Of a DNA stretch of 35,165 nucleotides, positions 8,839 through 15,760 are shown one piece after another; within the stretch, counting starts at the first letter, position 1, and every line of letters starts with the position of its first letter. The notes under the pieces were generated by a model that saw only the letters and a list, made by a program, of their open reading frames with translations, made no database searches and was not told the origin of the DNA. The stretch is from Lachnospiraceae bacterium (GTDB taxonomy: Bacteria; Bacillota; Clostridia; Lachnospirales; Lachnospiraceae). The DNA lies in assembly GCA_900769175.1 (NCBI GenBank), contig CAAGFP010000213.1:1-35165 (forward strand), given 5' to 3'. A program made the position numbers and the translations under genes.

Positions 8839-9735
8839 TTATTTCTCCTGTAACAGGTCATCTCCGTCTGCAATCAATGCAGTACCGATACCGGTATTGG
8901 TGAAAATTTCAAGCAACAGACAATGAGGAATTCTTCCGTCAAGAATATGAACACGATTCACTCCGCTTTCAATTGCCTGCGTACAATTTGTAAGCTTCGG
9001 GAGCATCCCGCCTCCGATTAATCCGCTTTCAATCAAATCTCTTGCTTCACTGGCACTCAGTCTTGAAATAAAAGTGCTCTTATCGTTGATATCTTTATAA
9101 AGCCCTTCAATATCGGTTAAAAATGCAAGTTTTTCAGCTCCGACTGCTTTTGCAATTTCACAAGCTGCATCATCTGCATTAATGTTATAGGAAATAAAAT
9201 GGTCATCCAGACCGATTGGTGCCACAATCGGAAGGAAATCATTTTCAAGCATATCATATAAAATTTTCGGATTTACTTTCTTAATATCTCCTACATATCC
9301 GATATCTTTCCCATCCGAATATTTCTTGTCCACACATAAGAGTCCGCCGTCTTTTCCGCTAATTCCGACTGCTTTGACCCCTAACTGCTGTGCCATGGCA
9401 ACCAGATTTTTATTGACTTTGTTTAGAACCATCTCTGCCACTTCCATGGTTTCATCGTCCGTTACACGAAGTCCGTTTACGAATTCCGGAGTTTTGCCGA
9501 TTTTACGAATCCAACGGCTGATTTCCTTTCCTCCTCCATGTACAATAATCGGTTTAAAACCAACGAGTTTTAACAAAACGACATCCTCGATGACTTTCTT
9601 TTGAAGGTCCTCATTGGTCATCGCGCTTCCACCGTATTTTACTACAATGATCTTACGGTTAAATTTCTGGATATAGGGAAGTGCTTCTACTAAAATGCTG
9701 GCCTTTTCCAAGACCTTTTCCATGTTTTGTTCCAT
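8839..9735 (-). CDS. argB: acetylglutamate kinase
   Basis: ArgB phosphorylates N-acetylglutamate, the second step of arginine synthesis and often the arginine-inhibited one. The 298-residue protein has the amino acid kinase fold motifs KYGGSAM (ATP phosphates), IVHGGGKEI (substrate), NGLRVTD, and a late SGLIGGGMLPKL. The ATG at 9735 (MEQNMEKV) has AGGAG seven bases upstream; a longer frame upstream has no ribosome site. The N-terminal helix ahead of the core resembles the arginine-sensitive, hexameric class of enzyme, but this is inference. It lies 45 bases after argJ and 28 before argD. Confidence 0.95.
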   Translation of the reverse strand: MEQNMEKVLEKASILVEALPYIQKFNRKIIVVKYGGSAMTNEDLQKKVIEDVVLLKLVGFKPIIVHGGGKEISRWIRKIGKTPEFVNGLRVTDDETMEVAEMVLNKVNKNLVAMAQQLGVKAVGISGKDGGLLCVDKKYSDGKDIGYVGDIKKVNPKILYDMLENDFLPIVAPIGLDDHFISYNINADDAACEIAKAVGAEKLAFLTDIEGLYKDINDKSTFISRLSASEARDLIESGLIGGGMLPKLTNCTQAIESGVNRVHILDGRIPHCLLLEIFTNTGIGTALIADGDDLLQEK

Positions 9736-9780
9736 GATGTTTCTCCTGTCTGTATCAATCAAAAATGATTTTTCAAATTA

Positions 9781-11007
9781 TTATGAACGGTAATCCGCGT
9801 TGATTTTAACATAATCATAGGTAAGGTCGCAACCCCAGGCGGTCGCGTTTTCCGTACCGTCTTTCATATCCACATAAACGGTGACTTTTTCGTTTTTCAA
9901 AACTTCGGTTGCTTCTTCTTCACTGTAATCCGTACCGGCTCCGTCCTGATAAACTAAAATGGACTTTCCGCCACCGACGTAGGATATTTCAATTCCGTCC
10001 GGATCAAACTGTGCACCGGAATATCCGAGTGCGCAAAGGAAACGTCCCCAGTTTGCATCATGTCCGTAAATCGCAGCCTTTGAAAGAGACGAACAGATAA
10101 CGGATTTTGCCAGAATTCTTGCATCCTGCTTGGTTTTCGCATTCACGACCGTGCATTCAAATAAAGCCGTTGCACCCTCTCCGTCTCCGGCCATCTTCAT
10201 TGCCAGTTCGCGGTTTACATAATGTAATGCTTCCTTGAATTTTTCGTATGCTTCGCCTTCTTCTGTAATTTCTTTATTTCCTGCCATTCCGTTTGCGAGA
10301 ATTAACAGGGAATCGTTGGTTGAAGTATCGCCATCCACCGAAATCATGTTGAAGGTATCCACCACATCTTCTTTTAATGCTTTCACTAAAAGTTCTTTAC
10401 TGATTGCAACATCCGTTGCAAGGAATCCGAGCATGGTACACATATTCGGATGAATCATTCCGCTACCTTTGCACATACCGCCCAATGTTACGGTAACACC
10501 GTCAACCTCAAAAGAAACGGCTACTTCTTTCGGCATGGTATCTGTTGTCATAATCGCTCTTGCTGCAATATGACCGGCCTCAATCCCTTCCTTCTTTTCT
10601 TTCACCAGCATATGGATGCCGTTTTTGATTTTATCCATCGGAAGCTGCATTCCGATTACACCGGTTGAAGTCACAAGAATACTTTCAGCGGGGAGATTTA
10701 ATTCTTTTCCCAATGCCTGTGCGGTTTCCATACAGTACTGCATTCCCTGTTTTCCGGTTCCGGCATTTGCGATTCCCGCATTACATACAACAGCCTGAAC
10801 AAAGTCGCTGTTATCCACTACCATTTTATCCCATTTAACGGGTGCTGCTTTCACCAAATTGGTCGTAAATGTGCCTGCTGCCACGCATGGTTTTTCGCTG
10901 TAGAGCAATGCCATATCGAGCCGGTTTGTATATTTTATTCCGGCTTCCACGCCGGCTGCTTCAAATCCTTTCGCGCTTGTCACGCCCTGTCCTTCTAAAA
11001 TCTTCAT
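9781..11007 (-). CDS. argJ: bifunctional ornithine acetyltransferase / N-acetylglutamate synthase
   Basis: ArgJ moves the acetyl group from N-acetylornithine to glutamate and, in bifunctional forms, also uses acetyl-CoA. The 408-residue precursor is self-cleaved before a threonine nucleophile. I see the oxyanion-hole segment VTSTGVIG (about 112-119) and the cleavage region KGSGMIHPNMCTML with the nucleophile at T191. The residue before the cut is Cys, where Ala is the common residue. The start ATG has GAAGGA nine bases upstream. It heads argJ-argB-argD. argC, argF and argH are not in the window, so the pathway is completed elsewhere. Confidence 0.95.
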   Translation of the reverse strand: MKILEGQGVTSAKGFEAAGVEAGIKYTNRLDMALLYSEKPCVAAGTFTTNLVKAAPVKWDKMVVDNSDFVQAVVCNAGIANAGTGKQGMQYCMETAQALGKELNLPAESILVTSTGVIGMQLPMDKIKNGIHMLVKEKKEGIEAGHIAARAIMTTDTMPKEVAVSFEVDGVTVTLGGMCKGSGMIHPNMCTMLGFLATDVAISKELLVKALKEDVVDTFNMISVDGDTSTNDSLLILANGMAGNKEITEEGEAYEKFKEALHYVNRELAMKMAGDGEGATALFECTVVNAKTKQDARILAKSVICSSLSKAAIYGHDANWGRFLCALGYSGAQFDPDGIEISYVGGGKSILVYQDGAGTDYSEEEATEVLKNEKVTVYVDMKDGTENATAWGCDLTYDYVKINADYRS

Positions 11008-11072
11008 ACTCTTTCATCCTTCCGTTTCATATAGAATCTATCTAAAATGATAATAAATTACAGTAGCATAGA

Positions 11073-11087
11073 GACTACCGGGTAGTC
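11073..11087. promoter_or_regulatory. 15-bp perfect palindrome upstream of argJ
   Basis: GACTACC-G-GGTAGTC is a perfect palindrome with one central base. It lies 66 bases before the argJ ATG, in the argJ/GNAT gap. It has no T tract, so it is not a normal terminator; its size and position fit an operator. It does not match an ARG box, and no regulator is proposed. Confidence 0.45.
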
Positions 11088-11136
11088 CTGATTTGGAATA
11101 AAATTTCTTACGTTCCGTTCCAATTGTCTTATTCTG

Positions 11137-11158
11137 AATAAAACCCTTTCATCAAGGG
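11137..11158 (-). terminator. weak terminator after the GNAT gene
   Basis: A five-bp stem (arms 11144-11148 and 11154-11158) is followed on the minus strand by TTTTATT, ten bases after the GNAT stop codon. It is short and probably leaky, so argJBD may be read through from the GNAT promoter as well as from its own. Confidence 0.4.
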
Positions 11159-11167
11159 AATAAAAAA

Positions 11168-11626
11168 TCATTTATTAAATGCTATAATGTTCTCGGTATT
11201 CAGTGTGAAATCATAATAGTTCAAATCTTCTCTCTGTGTCCAGCCGATTTTTCTCCAGAAAGCATTTCCGATGTCATTTTGGGTAAATGCAATCAGACTG
11301 ACTTTATTGATTTGTTCTGCCTTCAAGGCTTCCATACAGAATACAACCATTTTCTTTCCGATTCCGTGCATGCGATATTCTTCTTTCACACATACATGAT
11401 AAAGGCACCCTCTTCTGCCATCATGTCCGCACAGAATTGCACCTACAATTTGTCCGTCCATCTCACAAACCACCGAAGTGGACGGATTTCTTCTAAGAAA
11501 TCTTCGGACACCCTCATAGGAATCATCCACACTTCGGATTGCGAACCCGCTGATGCTCAGCCAAAGTGCTTTGACCCGGTCGTAGTCTTCAATTTTCATG
11601 ACACGGATGGTACCGTTTTCTTCCAT
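11168..11626 (-). CDS. GNAT N-acetyltransferase, YpeA-like
   Basis: This is a 152-residue single-domain acetyl-CoA-dependent acetyltransferase. The acetyl-CoA binding motif appears as VKEEYRMHGIGKKMV, preceded by the beta strands VGAILCGHDGRRGCLYHVCV. The closest family I recognise is YpeA-like GNAT. The ATG has GAGGAGG seven bases upstream. It shares a divergent intergenic region with argG that holds ARG-box-like sites, and lies just upstream of argJ in the same direction. A role in making N-acetylglutamate (a short ArgA-like enzyme) is therefore possible but unproven, because YpeA-like proteins have varied or unknown substrates. Confidence 0.8.
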   Translation of the reverse strand: MEENGTIRVMKIEDYDRVKALWLSISGFAIRSVDDSYEGVRRFLRRNPSTSVVCEMDGQIVGAILCGHDGRRGCLYHVCVKEEYRMHGIGKKMVVFCMEALKAEQINKVSLIAFTQNDIGNAFWRKIGWTQREDLNYYDFTLNTENIIAFNK

Positions 11627-11734
11627 AAGGTGTCCTCCTCTTCCGTTTCAAGTTTCGAAAAACGTTTTTATTCCTGCATAAAACTCTGGTATCATGATAT
11701 ACATTTTATCCCGGATTGTCCATACCTATTTTAT

Positions 11735-11820
11735 CAATTTATTCATGTTTTTGCATTTTTATTCATTACATTTGAATATTTTATGCATTTATTCATAATT
11801 TTATGTATCTTTATGCATAC
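11735..11820. promoter_or_regulatory. cluster of ArgR/AhrC ARG-box-like sites upstream of argG
   Basis: Several TGAAT/ATTCA half-sites crowd this AT-rich stretch. Two pairs have the classic four-base spacing: TGCAT-TTTT-ATTCA at 11752-11765 and TGTAT-CTTT-ATGCA at 11804-11817, each with one or two mismatches to TGAAT-N4-ATTCA. TTATTCCTGCATAA at 11669-11682 is a further candidate. Binding here would repress argG and possibly the divergent GNAT-arg genes when arginine is plentiful. This follows from known ArgR biology; the sites themselves are matched by eye. Confidence 0.55.
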
Positions 11821-11827
11821 TTTTCTC

Positions 11828-11856
11828 TTGCACTTCCGAAAATAATGTTGTATAGT
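11828..11856 (+). promoter_or_regulatory. sigma-A promoter of argG
   Basis: TTGCAC (11828-11833), a 17-base spacer and TATAGT (11851-11856), just downstream of the ARG-box-like cluster and 57 bases before the argG ATG. This is one of the best vegetative promoter matches in the window. Confidence 0.75.
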
Positions 11857-11912
11857 GTCAATAAAAGGACGCAATTAAAAAAGCGTTTACTATTGTTCAG
11901 GAGGAAATAATA

Positions 11913-13145
11913 ATGAAAGAAAAAGTTGTTTTGGCTTATTCCGGAGGACTTGATACGACTGCAATCATTCCCTGGCTGAAAGAAAATTATGATTATGATG
12001 TTGTCTGTGTCTGTGTAGACTGCGGACAGGGCAACGAGTTAGACGGGCTGAATGAAAGAGCAAAGGCAAGTGGCGCCGTAAAACTCTATATCGAAGATGT
12101 TATCGATGAATTCTGTGATGAATACATAGTTCCCTGCGTTCAGGCGCATGCTGTATATGAAAACAAATATCTGTTAGGAACCAGTATGGCAAGACCCTGC
12201 ATCGCTAAAAAGCTTGTTGAAATTGCCCGTAAAGAAGGTGCGGTTGCTATCTGTCACGGTGCTACCGGTAAAGGAAATGACCAGATTCGTTTCGAGCTCG
12301 GAATTAAAGCATTAGCTCCCGACTTAAAAGTAATTGCAGCATGGAGAGACAGCAACTGGAAACTGGATTCCCGTGAATCCGAAATTGAATACTGTCGTGC
12401 ACACGGAATCGACCTTCCGTTCGCAATGGATTCCAGCTACAGTCGTGACCGTAACTTATGGCACATCAGCCATGAAGGTCTTGAACTTGAAGATCCTGCA
12501 AATGAGCCGAACTTCGACCACTTATTGGTACTTGGAAATACCCCTGAGAAAGCACCGGATGAAGGCGAGTATGTTACATTATATTTCGAAAAGGGGGTTC
12601 CCGTAAGATTAAACGGAAAATCCATGAAAGTATCCGATATTATCCGTGAACTCAATGCTCTTGGCGGAAAGCACGGAATCGGTATTATCGATATTGTTGA
12701 AAACCGTGTTGTTGGTATGAAATCCCGTGGCGTATATGAAACACCGGGCGGAACGATTCTTTACGAAGCACACCAGCAGTTGGAAGAATTAATTCTCGAC
12801 CGTGATGTATATCGCACCAAAGCAGAACTCGGTGCATTATTTGCTCAGGTTGTATATGAAGGAAAATGGTTCTCTCCTCTTCGTGAAGCAATCCAGGCTT
12901 TCATCGAATCCACGCAGCAGTATGTAACCGGTGAAGTGAAATTCAAGCTTTACAAAGGAAATATTATCAAAGCCGGTACCACTTCTCCGTATTCACTTTA
13001 TAATGAAAGCATTGCATCCTTTACCACCGGAGATATGTATGACCACCATGACGCAGAAGGATTTATCAATCTCTTCGGTCTTTCCACCAAGGTGCGTGCA
13101 ATGAAAATGCAGGAAGTATTAAAGAACGGAAACGGCAACAACTAG
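11913..13145 (+). CDS. argG: argininosuccinate synthase
   Basis: ArgG joins citrulline and aspartate with ATP to form argininosuccinate, the penultimate step of arginine synthesis. The 410-residue protein is full length. It starts MKEKVVLAYSGGLDTTAI, where SGGLDT is the ATP pyrophosphatase P-loop, and contains HGATGKGNDQIRFE and DREL-type segments of the family. The ATG has a strong GGAGG about eight bases upstream. It is transcribed alone; argH, its usual partner, is not next to it. It diverges from the GNAT-argJBD genes and probably shares ArgR control with them. Confidence 0.97.
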   Translation: MKEKVVLAYSGGLDTTAIIPWLKENYDYDVVCVCVDCGQGNELDGLNERAKASGAVKLYIEDVIDEFCDEYIVPCVQAHAVYENKYLLGTSMARPCIAKKLVEIARKEGAVAICHGATGKGNDQIRFELGIKALAPDLKVIAAWRDSNWKLDSRESEIEYCRAHGIDLPFAMDSSYSRDRNLWHISHEGLELEDPANEPNFDHLLVLGNTPEKAPDEGEYVTLYFEKGVPVRLNGKSMKVSDIIRELNALGGKHGIGIIDIVENRVVGMKSRGVYETPGGTILYEAHQQLEELILDRDVYRTKAELGALFAQVVYEGKWFSPLREAIQAFIESTQQYVTGEVKFKLYKGNIIKAGTTSPYSLYNESIASFTTGDMYDHHDAEGFINLFGLSTKVRAMKMQEVLKNGNGNN

Positions 13146-13156
13146 TTTATTTTTCC

Positions 13157-13214
13157 CATTTCCGGATTGTGTCCGCCTATGAAACACAAGGCGCAGAAAC
13201 ATAATCCGGAAATG
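13157..13214 (+). terminator. two-stem hairpin after argG, probable terminator
   Basis: A 12-bp outer stem (13157-13168 with 13203-13214) encloses a second small stem (CGCC at 13174-13177 with GGCG at 13190-13193). It begins 11 bases after the argG stop. The following bases are T-rich but interrupted (TGGTTTTCTGTTTTG), so it may be a leaky terminator or an mRNA 3'-end stabiliser. Confidence 0.6.
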
Positions 13215-13258
13215 TGGTTTTCTGTTTTGTATCGGTAACCAACTAGAGGGTATCAAAT

Positions 13259-13552
13259 ATGCAGACCATTTACTACATTATCATCTACGTCGTTTTTATT
13301 AATCTTCTGGGTTTTGCTATCATGGGAATTGATAAATGGAAGGCAAAACATAAAAAATGGCGAATTCCGGAAGCGAGTCTGTTTGCAGTTGCCGTTTTAG
13401 GGGGAAGCGTCGGTTCCATTGCGGGAATGTATGTTTTTCGCCATAAAACCAAACATCTGTATTTCGTAATCGGAATGCCGGTTATCCTCGTTCTTCAGTT
13501 GGGCATATTAATCGGTCTGTACCTGTCTCCGATTGCTATAATCCTGTTATAA
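13259..13552 (+). CDS. DUF1294 small membrane protein
   Basis: This is a 97-residue integral membrane protein of the DUF1294 family, function unknown. The family signature is visible: GIDKWKAKHKKWRIPE, LGGSVGSIAGMYVFRHKTKH and a final hydrophobic segment. Three membrane segments are likely (about 5-24, 40-60, 70-95). The ATG has AGAGGG eight bases upstream. It lies 113 bases after argG, behind the two-stem hairpin, and 59 bases before the LytTR gene. Confidence 0.85.
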   Translation: MQTIYYIIIYVVFINLLGFAIMGIDKWKAKHKKWRIPEASLFAVAVLGGSVGSIAGMYVFRHKTKHLYFVIGMPVILVLQLGILIGLYLSPIAIILL

Positions 13553-13562
13553 TTGTTATAAT
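13533..13562 (+). promoter_or_regulatory. candidate sigma-A promoter for the LytTR regulator
   Basis: TTGCTA (13533-13538), an 18-base spacer and TATAAT (13557-13562). The -35 lies in the last codons of the DUF1294 gene. A second TATAAT lies just upstream within a short direct repeat, so the exact -10 is uncertain. Confidence 0.45.
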
Positions 13563-13611
13563 TTTGAGGCATTTGATTCGCTGTCAATCCGGCAAAAGAT
13601 GAGGAAAAAGT

Positions 13612-14325
13612 ATGCATGTAGCTATTTGTGATGACAATATTGCAGACAGAAAACAGATGGAACGTCTTTTAGGACGCGAATCCGTCAAACGGATTCAATC
13701 AAGCGGAAACCTCTATGTGGATTCCTTCGGGAACGCGGAGGCTCTTTTGCATGCGCCGATGCTCTACGATTTATTCTATATTGACATGACTGTATTACCT
13801 CCGCACGGAATGGAGCTTGCAATACAGCTTCGCGAAATGGGCGTAACCAGTCCGATTTTCATGTGTATTTCCAACATAAATTACAGAAACTATGTACAAA
13901 TTCCGGATAATGTGTTCTTTCTGGATAAACCAATCCGGACGGATGAATTAAGCAATTCCGTAACGATAGCACTTGCCGCCAAACAGGCAGCAGATCCAAC
14001 CATAGAAATCCGCTGCGAAGATAAAACCTACTATGTACGTGAAGATGATATCGTCTGTGCCTGCCCTTATGGGCATAACATGAAAGTCCATCTTTCCTGC
14101 GGCACTTCCATCTACCAGTTAGGAGGGTTGCGCGAATTAATCTATGCGGTTTCTTCCTATAATTCCTTTATGATTGTCGGGAAAAAGTATCTGATTAATC
14201 ATACCCATATTGTTTCCATTCATAAGAATCGAATCATTATGAGCGATACGACCAGAATTCCATTAGCATTCGGCGACAAAAAACGTATCCGCTTCTTTGC
14301 CGGCAGAGAAATTCCGGAATCATAA
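13612..14325 (+). CDS. orphan LytTR-family response regulator
   Basis: This is a 237-residue regulator of the AgrA/ComE type. The receiver domain has acidic residues D7-D8, phospho-acceptor D58 in LFYIDMT and K106 in LDKPI. The LytTR DNA-binding domain spans about 130-232 (DKTYYVREDDIVCACPY, then KYLINHTHIVSI). The start ATG has GAGG seven bases upstream. No histidine kinase or peptide pheromone gene is beside it, so its partner is elsewhere or it is phosphorylated non-specifically. LytTR regulators usually control cell-surface, competence or peptide-signalling genes. Confidence 0.87.
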   Translation: MHVAICDDNIADRKQMERLLGRESVKRIQSSGNLYVDSFGNAEALLHAPMLYDLFYIDMTVLPPHGMELAIQLREMGVTSPIFMCISNINYRNYVQIPDNVFFLDKPIRTDELSNSVTIALAAKQAADPTIEIRCEDKTYYVREDDIVCACPYGHNMKVHLSCGTSIYQLGGLRELIYAVSSYNSFMIVGKKYLINHTHIVSIHKNRIIMSDTTRIPLAFGDKKRIRFFAGREIPES

Positions 14326-14347
14326 AGAAACCCGCTTCTTTTTATTT
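14324..14347 (+). terminator. weak terminator after the LytTR gene
   Basis: AAAGAA (14324-14329) pairs with TTCTTT (14336-14341) around a six-base loop and runs into TTTTATTT. The stem is only six bp and AT-rich, so read-through toward spoVAE is likely. Confidence 0.35.
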
Positions 14348-14348
14348 A

Positions 14349-14421
14349 AAATGATTTATTTTAAATGATTTATTATAAATGGTTTACTAAAAATGGTTTA
14401 CTAAAATGGTTGATTAAAATG
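14349..14421. repeat. minisatellite, about six units of 13-14 bp
   Basis: An imperfect tandem repeat with consensus near AATGRTTTAYTAWA. The ATG of successive units falls at 14351, 14365, 14379, 14393, 14406 and 14419, a period of 14 then 13. It lies between the LytTR gene and the spoVAE promoter. Unit number could vary between strains. Confidence 0.8.
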
Positions 14422-14442
14422 AGCCGGCAAAAATCAATTCCA

Positions 14443-14472
14443 TGAATAAGTGAAAAAAAATAAGGGATACTA
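14443..14472 (+). promoter_or_regulatory. sigma-G-like promoter of spoVAE
   Basis: TGAATA (14443-14448), 17 bases, then GATACTA (14466-14472). The known sigma-G consensus is GHATR, 17-18 bases, CATNHTA; only the first base of the -10 differs. Forespore expression of spoVA genes by sigma-G is established in Bacillus. A start about seven bases past the -10 would fall near 14479, just before the ribosome site. Confidence 0.65.
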
Positions 14473-14495
14473 TCCGTAAAGGAGGTATCCCTTAT
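14460..14495 (+). repeat. 11-bp perfect inverted repeat enclosing the spoVAE ribosome site
   Basis: Arms 14460-14470 and 14485-14495 are exact complements, with a 14-base loop that holds AAAGGAG. The right arm includes the last G of GGAGG and the A and T of the ATG at 14494. The left arm overlaps the sigma-G-like -10. In an mRNA that begins upstream, the start region would be folded; an mRNA starting at the sigma-G site would lack the left arm. Confidence 0.8.
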
Positions 14496-14850
14496 GATGT
14501 ATTTAAAAGTATTTTTAGTCGGCGGTATCATTTGCGCCCTTGTGCAAATTTTATTGGAAAAAACAAAGCTGCTGCCCGGAAGGATTATGGTTCTTTTAGT
14601 TTGTCTGGGTGCAATTCTAAGTTTCTTTGGTCTGTTTGAGCCACTCAAAAATTTCGCAGGTGCAGGCGTAACCGTCCCGCTGCTCGGATTCGGCCATACT
14701 TTAATGACCGGTGTAAAAGAAGCCATTGATGCAGAAGGATTTCTTGGATTATTCAAAGGCGGGTTAACCCGCGGGGCTCTCGGTACGACAGGGGCACTCA
14801 TACTTGGTTTTCTGGCAAGCCTTATTTTTAAATCCAAATCAAAGAGCTGA
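14494..14850 (+). CDS. spoVAE: stage V sporulation protein AE (SpoVAEb type)
   Basis: SpoVAE is a small integral membrane protein of the SpoVA channel, which moves Ca-dipicolinate into the forespore and out during germination. The 118-residue protein is almost all membrane segments (about 4-18, 30-50, 90-113). It carries the family pattern FAGAGVTVPLLGFGHTLMTGVKEAI and GLFKGGLTRGALGTTGALI. The start is ATG at 14494, eight bases after GGAGG; a second ATG follows at once. Unlike in Bacillus it stands alone on the plus strand; its 3' end overlaps the EamA transporter gene, which runs the other way, by 12 bases. Confidence 0.92.
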   Translation: MMYLKVFLVGGIICALVQILLEKTKLLPGRIMVLLVCLGAILSFFGLFEPLKNFAGAGVTVPLLGFGHTLMTGVKEAIDAEGFLGLFKGGLTRGALGTTGALILGFLASLIFKSKSKS

Positions 14851-15750
14851 TTTCTCTTTTTTGTTTTCACCGATTTGGGCAATCAGAATCGCTGCAAATA
14901 CAACAATGCAGCCAACCCACTCTTTCGGTAAAAGCATCTGATCTAGAATAATCATTCCGCCAAGCAGGGAAAACACAGATTCCAGACAAAGAATCAGGGA
15001 TGCTTTGGCGGGTTCTACATATTTCTGACCGACAATCTGTAAGGTATATGCAACGCCACAGGATAAAACACCGGCATAAAGAATCGAAATATAGGCACGA
15101 AGAATATCCGCTAATACCGGTTTTTCAAAAACCAGCATTAGAATAGCGCATATGATTCCGGATACGAAAAACTGAATGCAGGATAATTCCACGCCGAATG
15201 TTTTATCAGCATAATAATCAATCACCATAATATGTCCGGAAAACACGATGGAACACAGGAATAAAAGGACATCTCCTTTTTCGATTGAAAAACCATCCTT
15301 AACACAAAGCAGGTACAGTCCGATTAATGCGATTCCCACCGCTATCCAGATGGAAATGCGGTTCTTTTTCTTGAAAAACAATCCCAGCACCGGGACAAAA
15401 ACTATGTATAAGGCAGTTAAAAAACCTGCCTTTCCAACCTGATTCGTAAAAAGAATTCCAAACTGCTGAAGAATGGATGCCGTACACAGAAAGAGTCCGC
15501 AAAGAACTCCTCCCACCAGGGAATACTTATTTTTTTCTTTTTCTTTCTCCGGTAAATAACCTTCCGTTTTACGATATTTTAGTCTGCCGGATATTACGAA
15601 AGGGATCAATACGCATCCACCGATTAAATAGCGGACACCATTAAACGTAAACGGCCCAACATAGTCCATCCCTGCACTCTGTGCAACAAATGCCAGTCCC
15701 CAAATCAAAGCCGTAAGCAATAACAGTCCGGTTCCAAGCCACTTTTTCAT
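14839..15750 (-). CDS. EamA/DMT-family transporter
   Basis: This is a 303-residue drug/metabolite transporter superfamily protein with ten predicted membrane segments in two EamA repeats (about 1-150 and 155-300). The starts of the repeats, LLLLTALIWGLAFVAQ and later LLFLCSIVFSGHIMVIDYY, and VEPAKASLILCLESVFSLLGG near the end are typical. Family members export amino acids, nucleotides or other metabolites; the substrate here is unknown. The ATG has AGAGGA upstream and lies only ten bases past the spoVAD stop, so the two are almost certainly co-transcribed. That would place it under the spoVAD promoter and suggests, but does not prove, a forespore role. Confidence 0.85.
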   Translation of the reverse strand: MKKWLGTGLLLLTALIWGLAFVAQSAGMDYVGPFTFNGVRYLIGGCVLIPFVISGRLKYRKTEGYLPEKEKEKNKYSLVGGVLCGLFLCTASILQQFGILFTNQVGKAGFLTALYIVFVPVLGLFFKKKNRISIWIAVGIALIGLYLLCVKDGFSIEKGDVLLFLCSIVFSGHIMVIDYYADKTFGVELSCIQFFVSGIICAILMLVFEKPVLADILRAYISILYAGVLSCGVAYTLQIVGQKYVEPAKASLILCLESVFSLLGGMIILDQMLLPKEWVGCIVVFAAILIAQIGENKKEKSAL

Positions 15751-15760
15751 TCGTCTTCCT

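Noticed and set aside
11279..11845. 188-codon plus-strand open frame opposite the GNAT gene
   Set aside because: It is antisense to a well-supported acetyltransferase, and its tail is translated from AT-rich operator DNA.
14373..14882. 169-codon minus-strand open frame over spoVAE
   Set aside because: It lies antisense to the clearly recognised spoVAE and shows the Pro/Lys/Arg-rich composition of a reverse-frame artefact.
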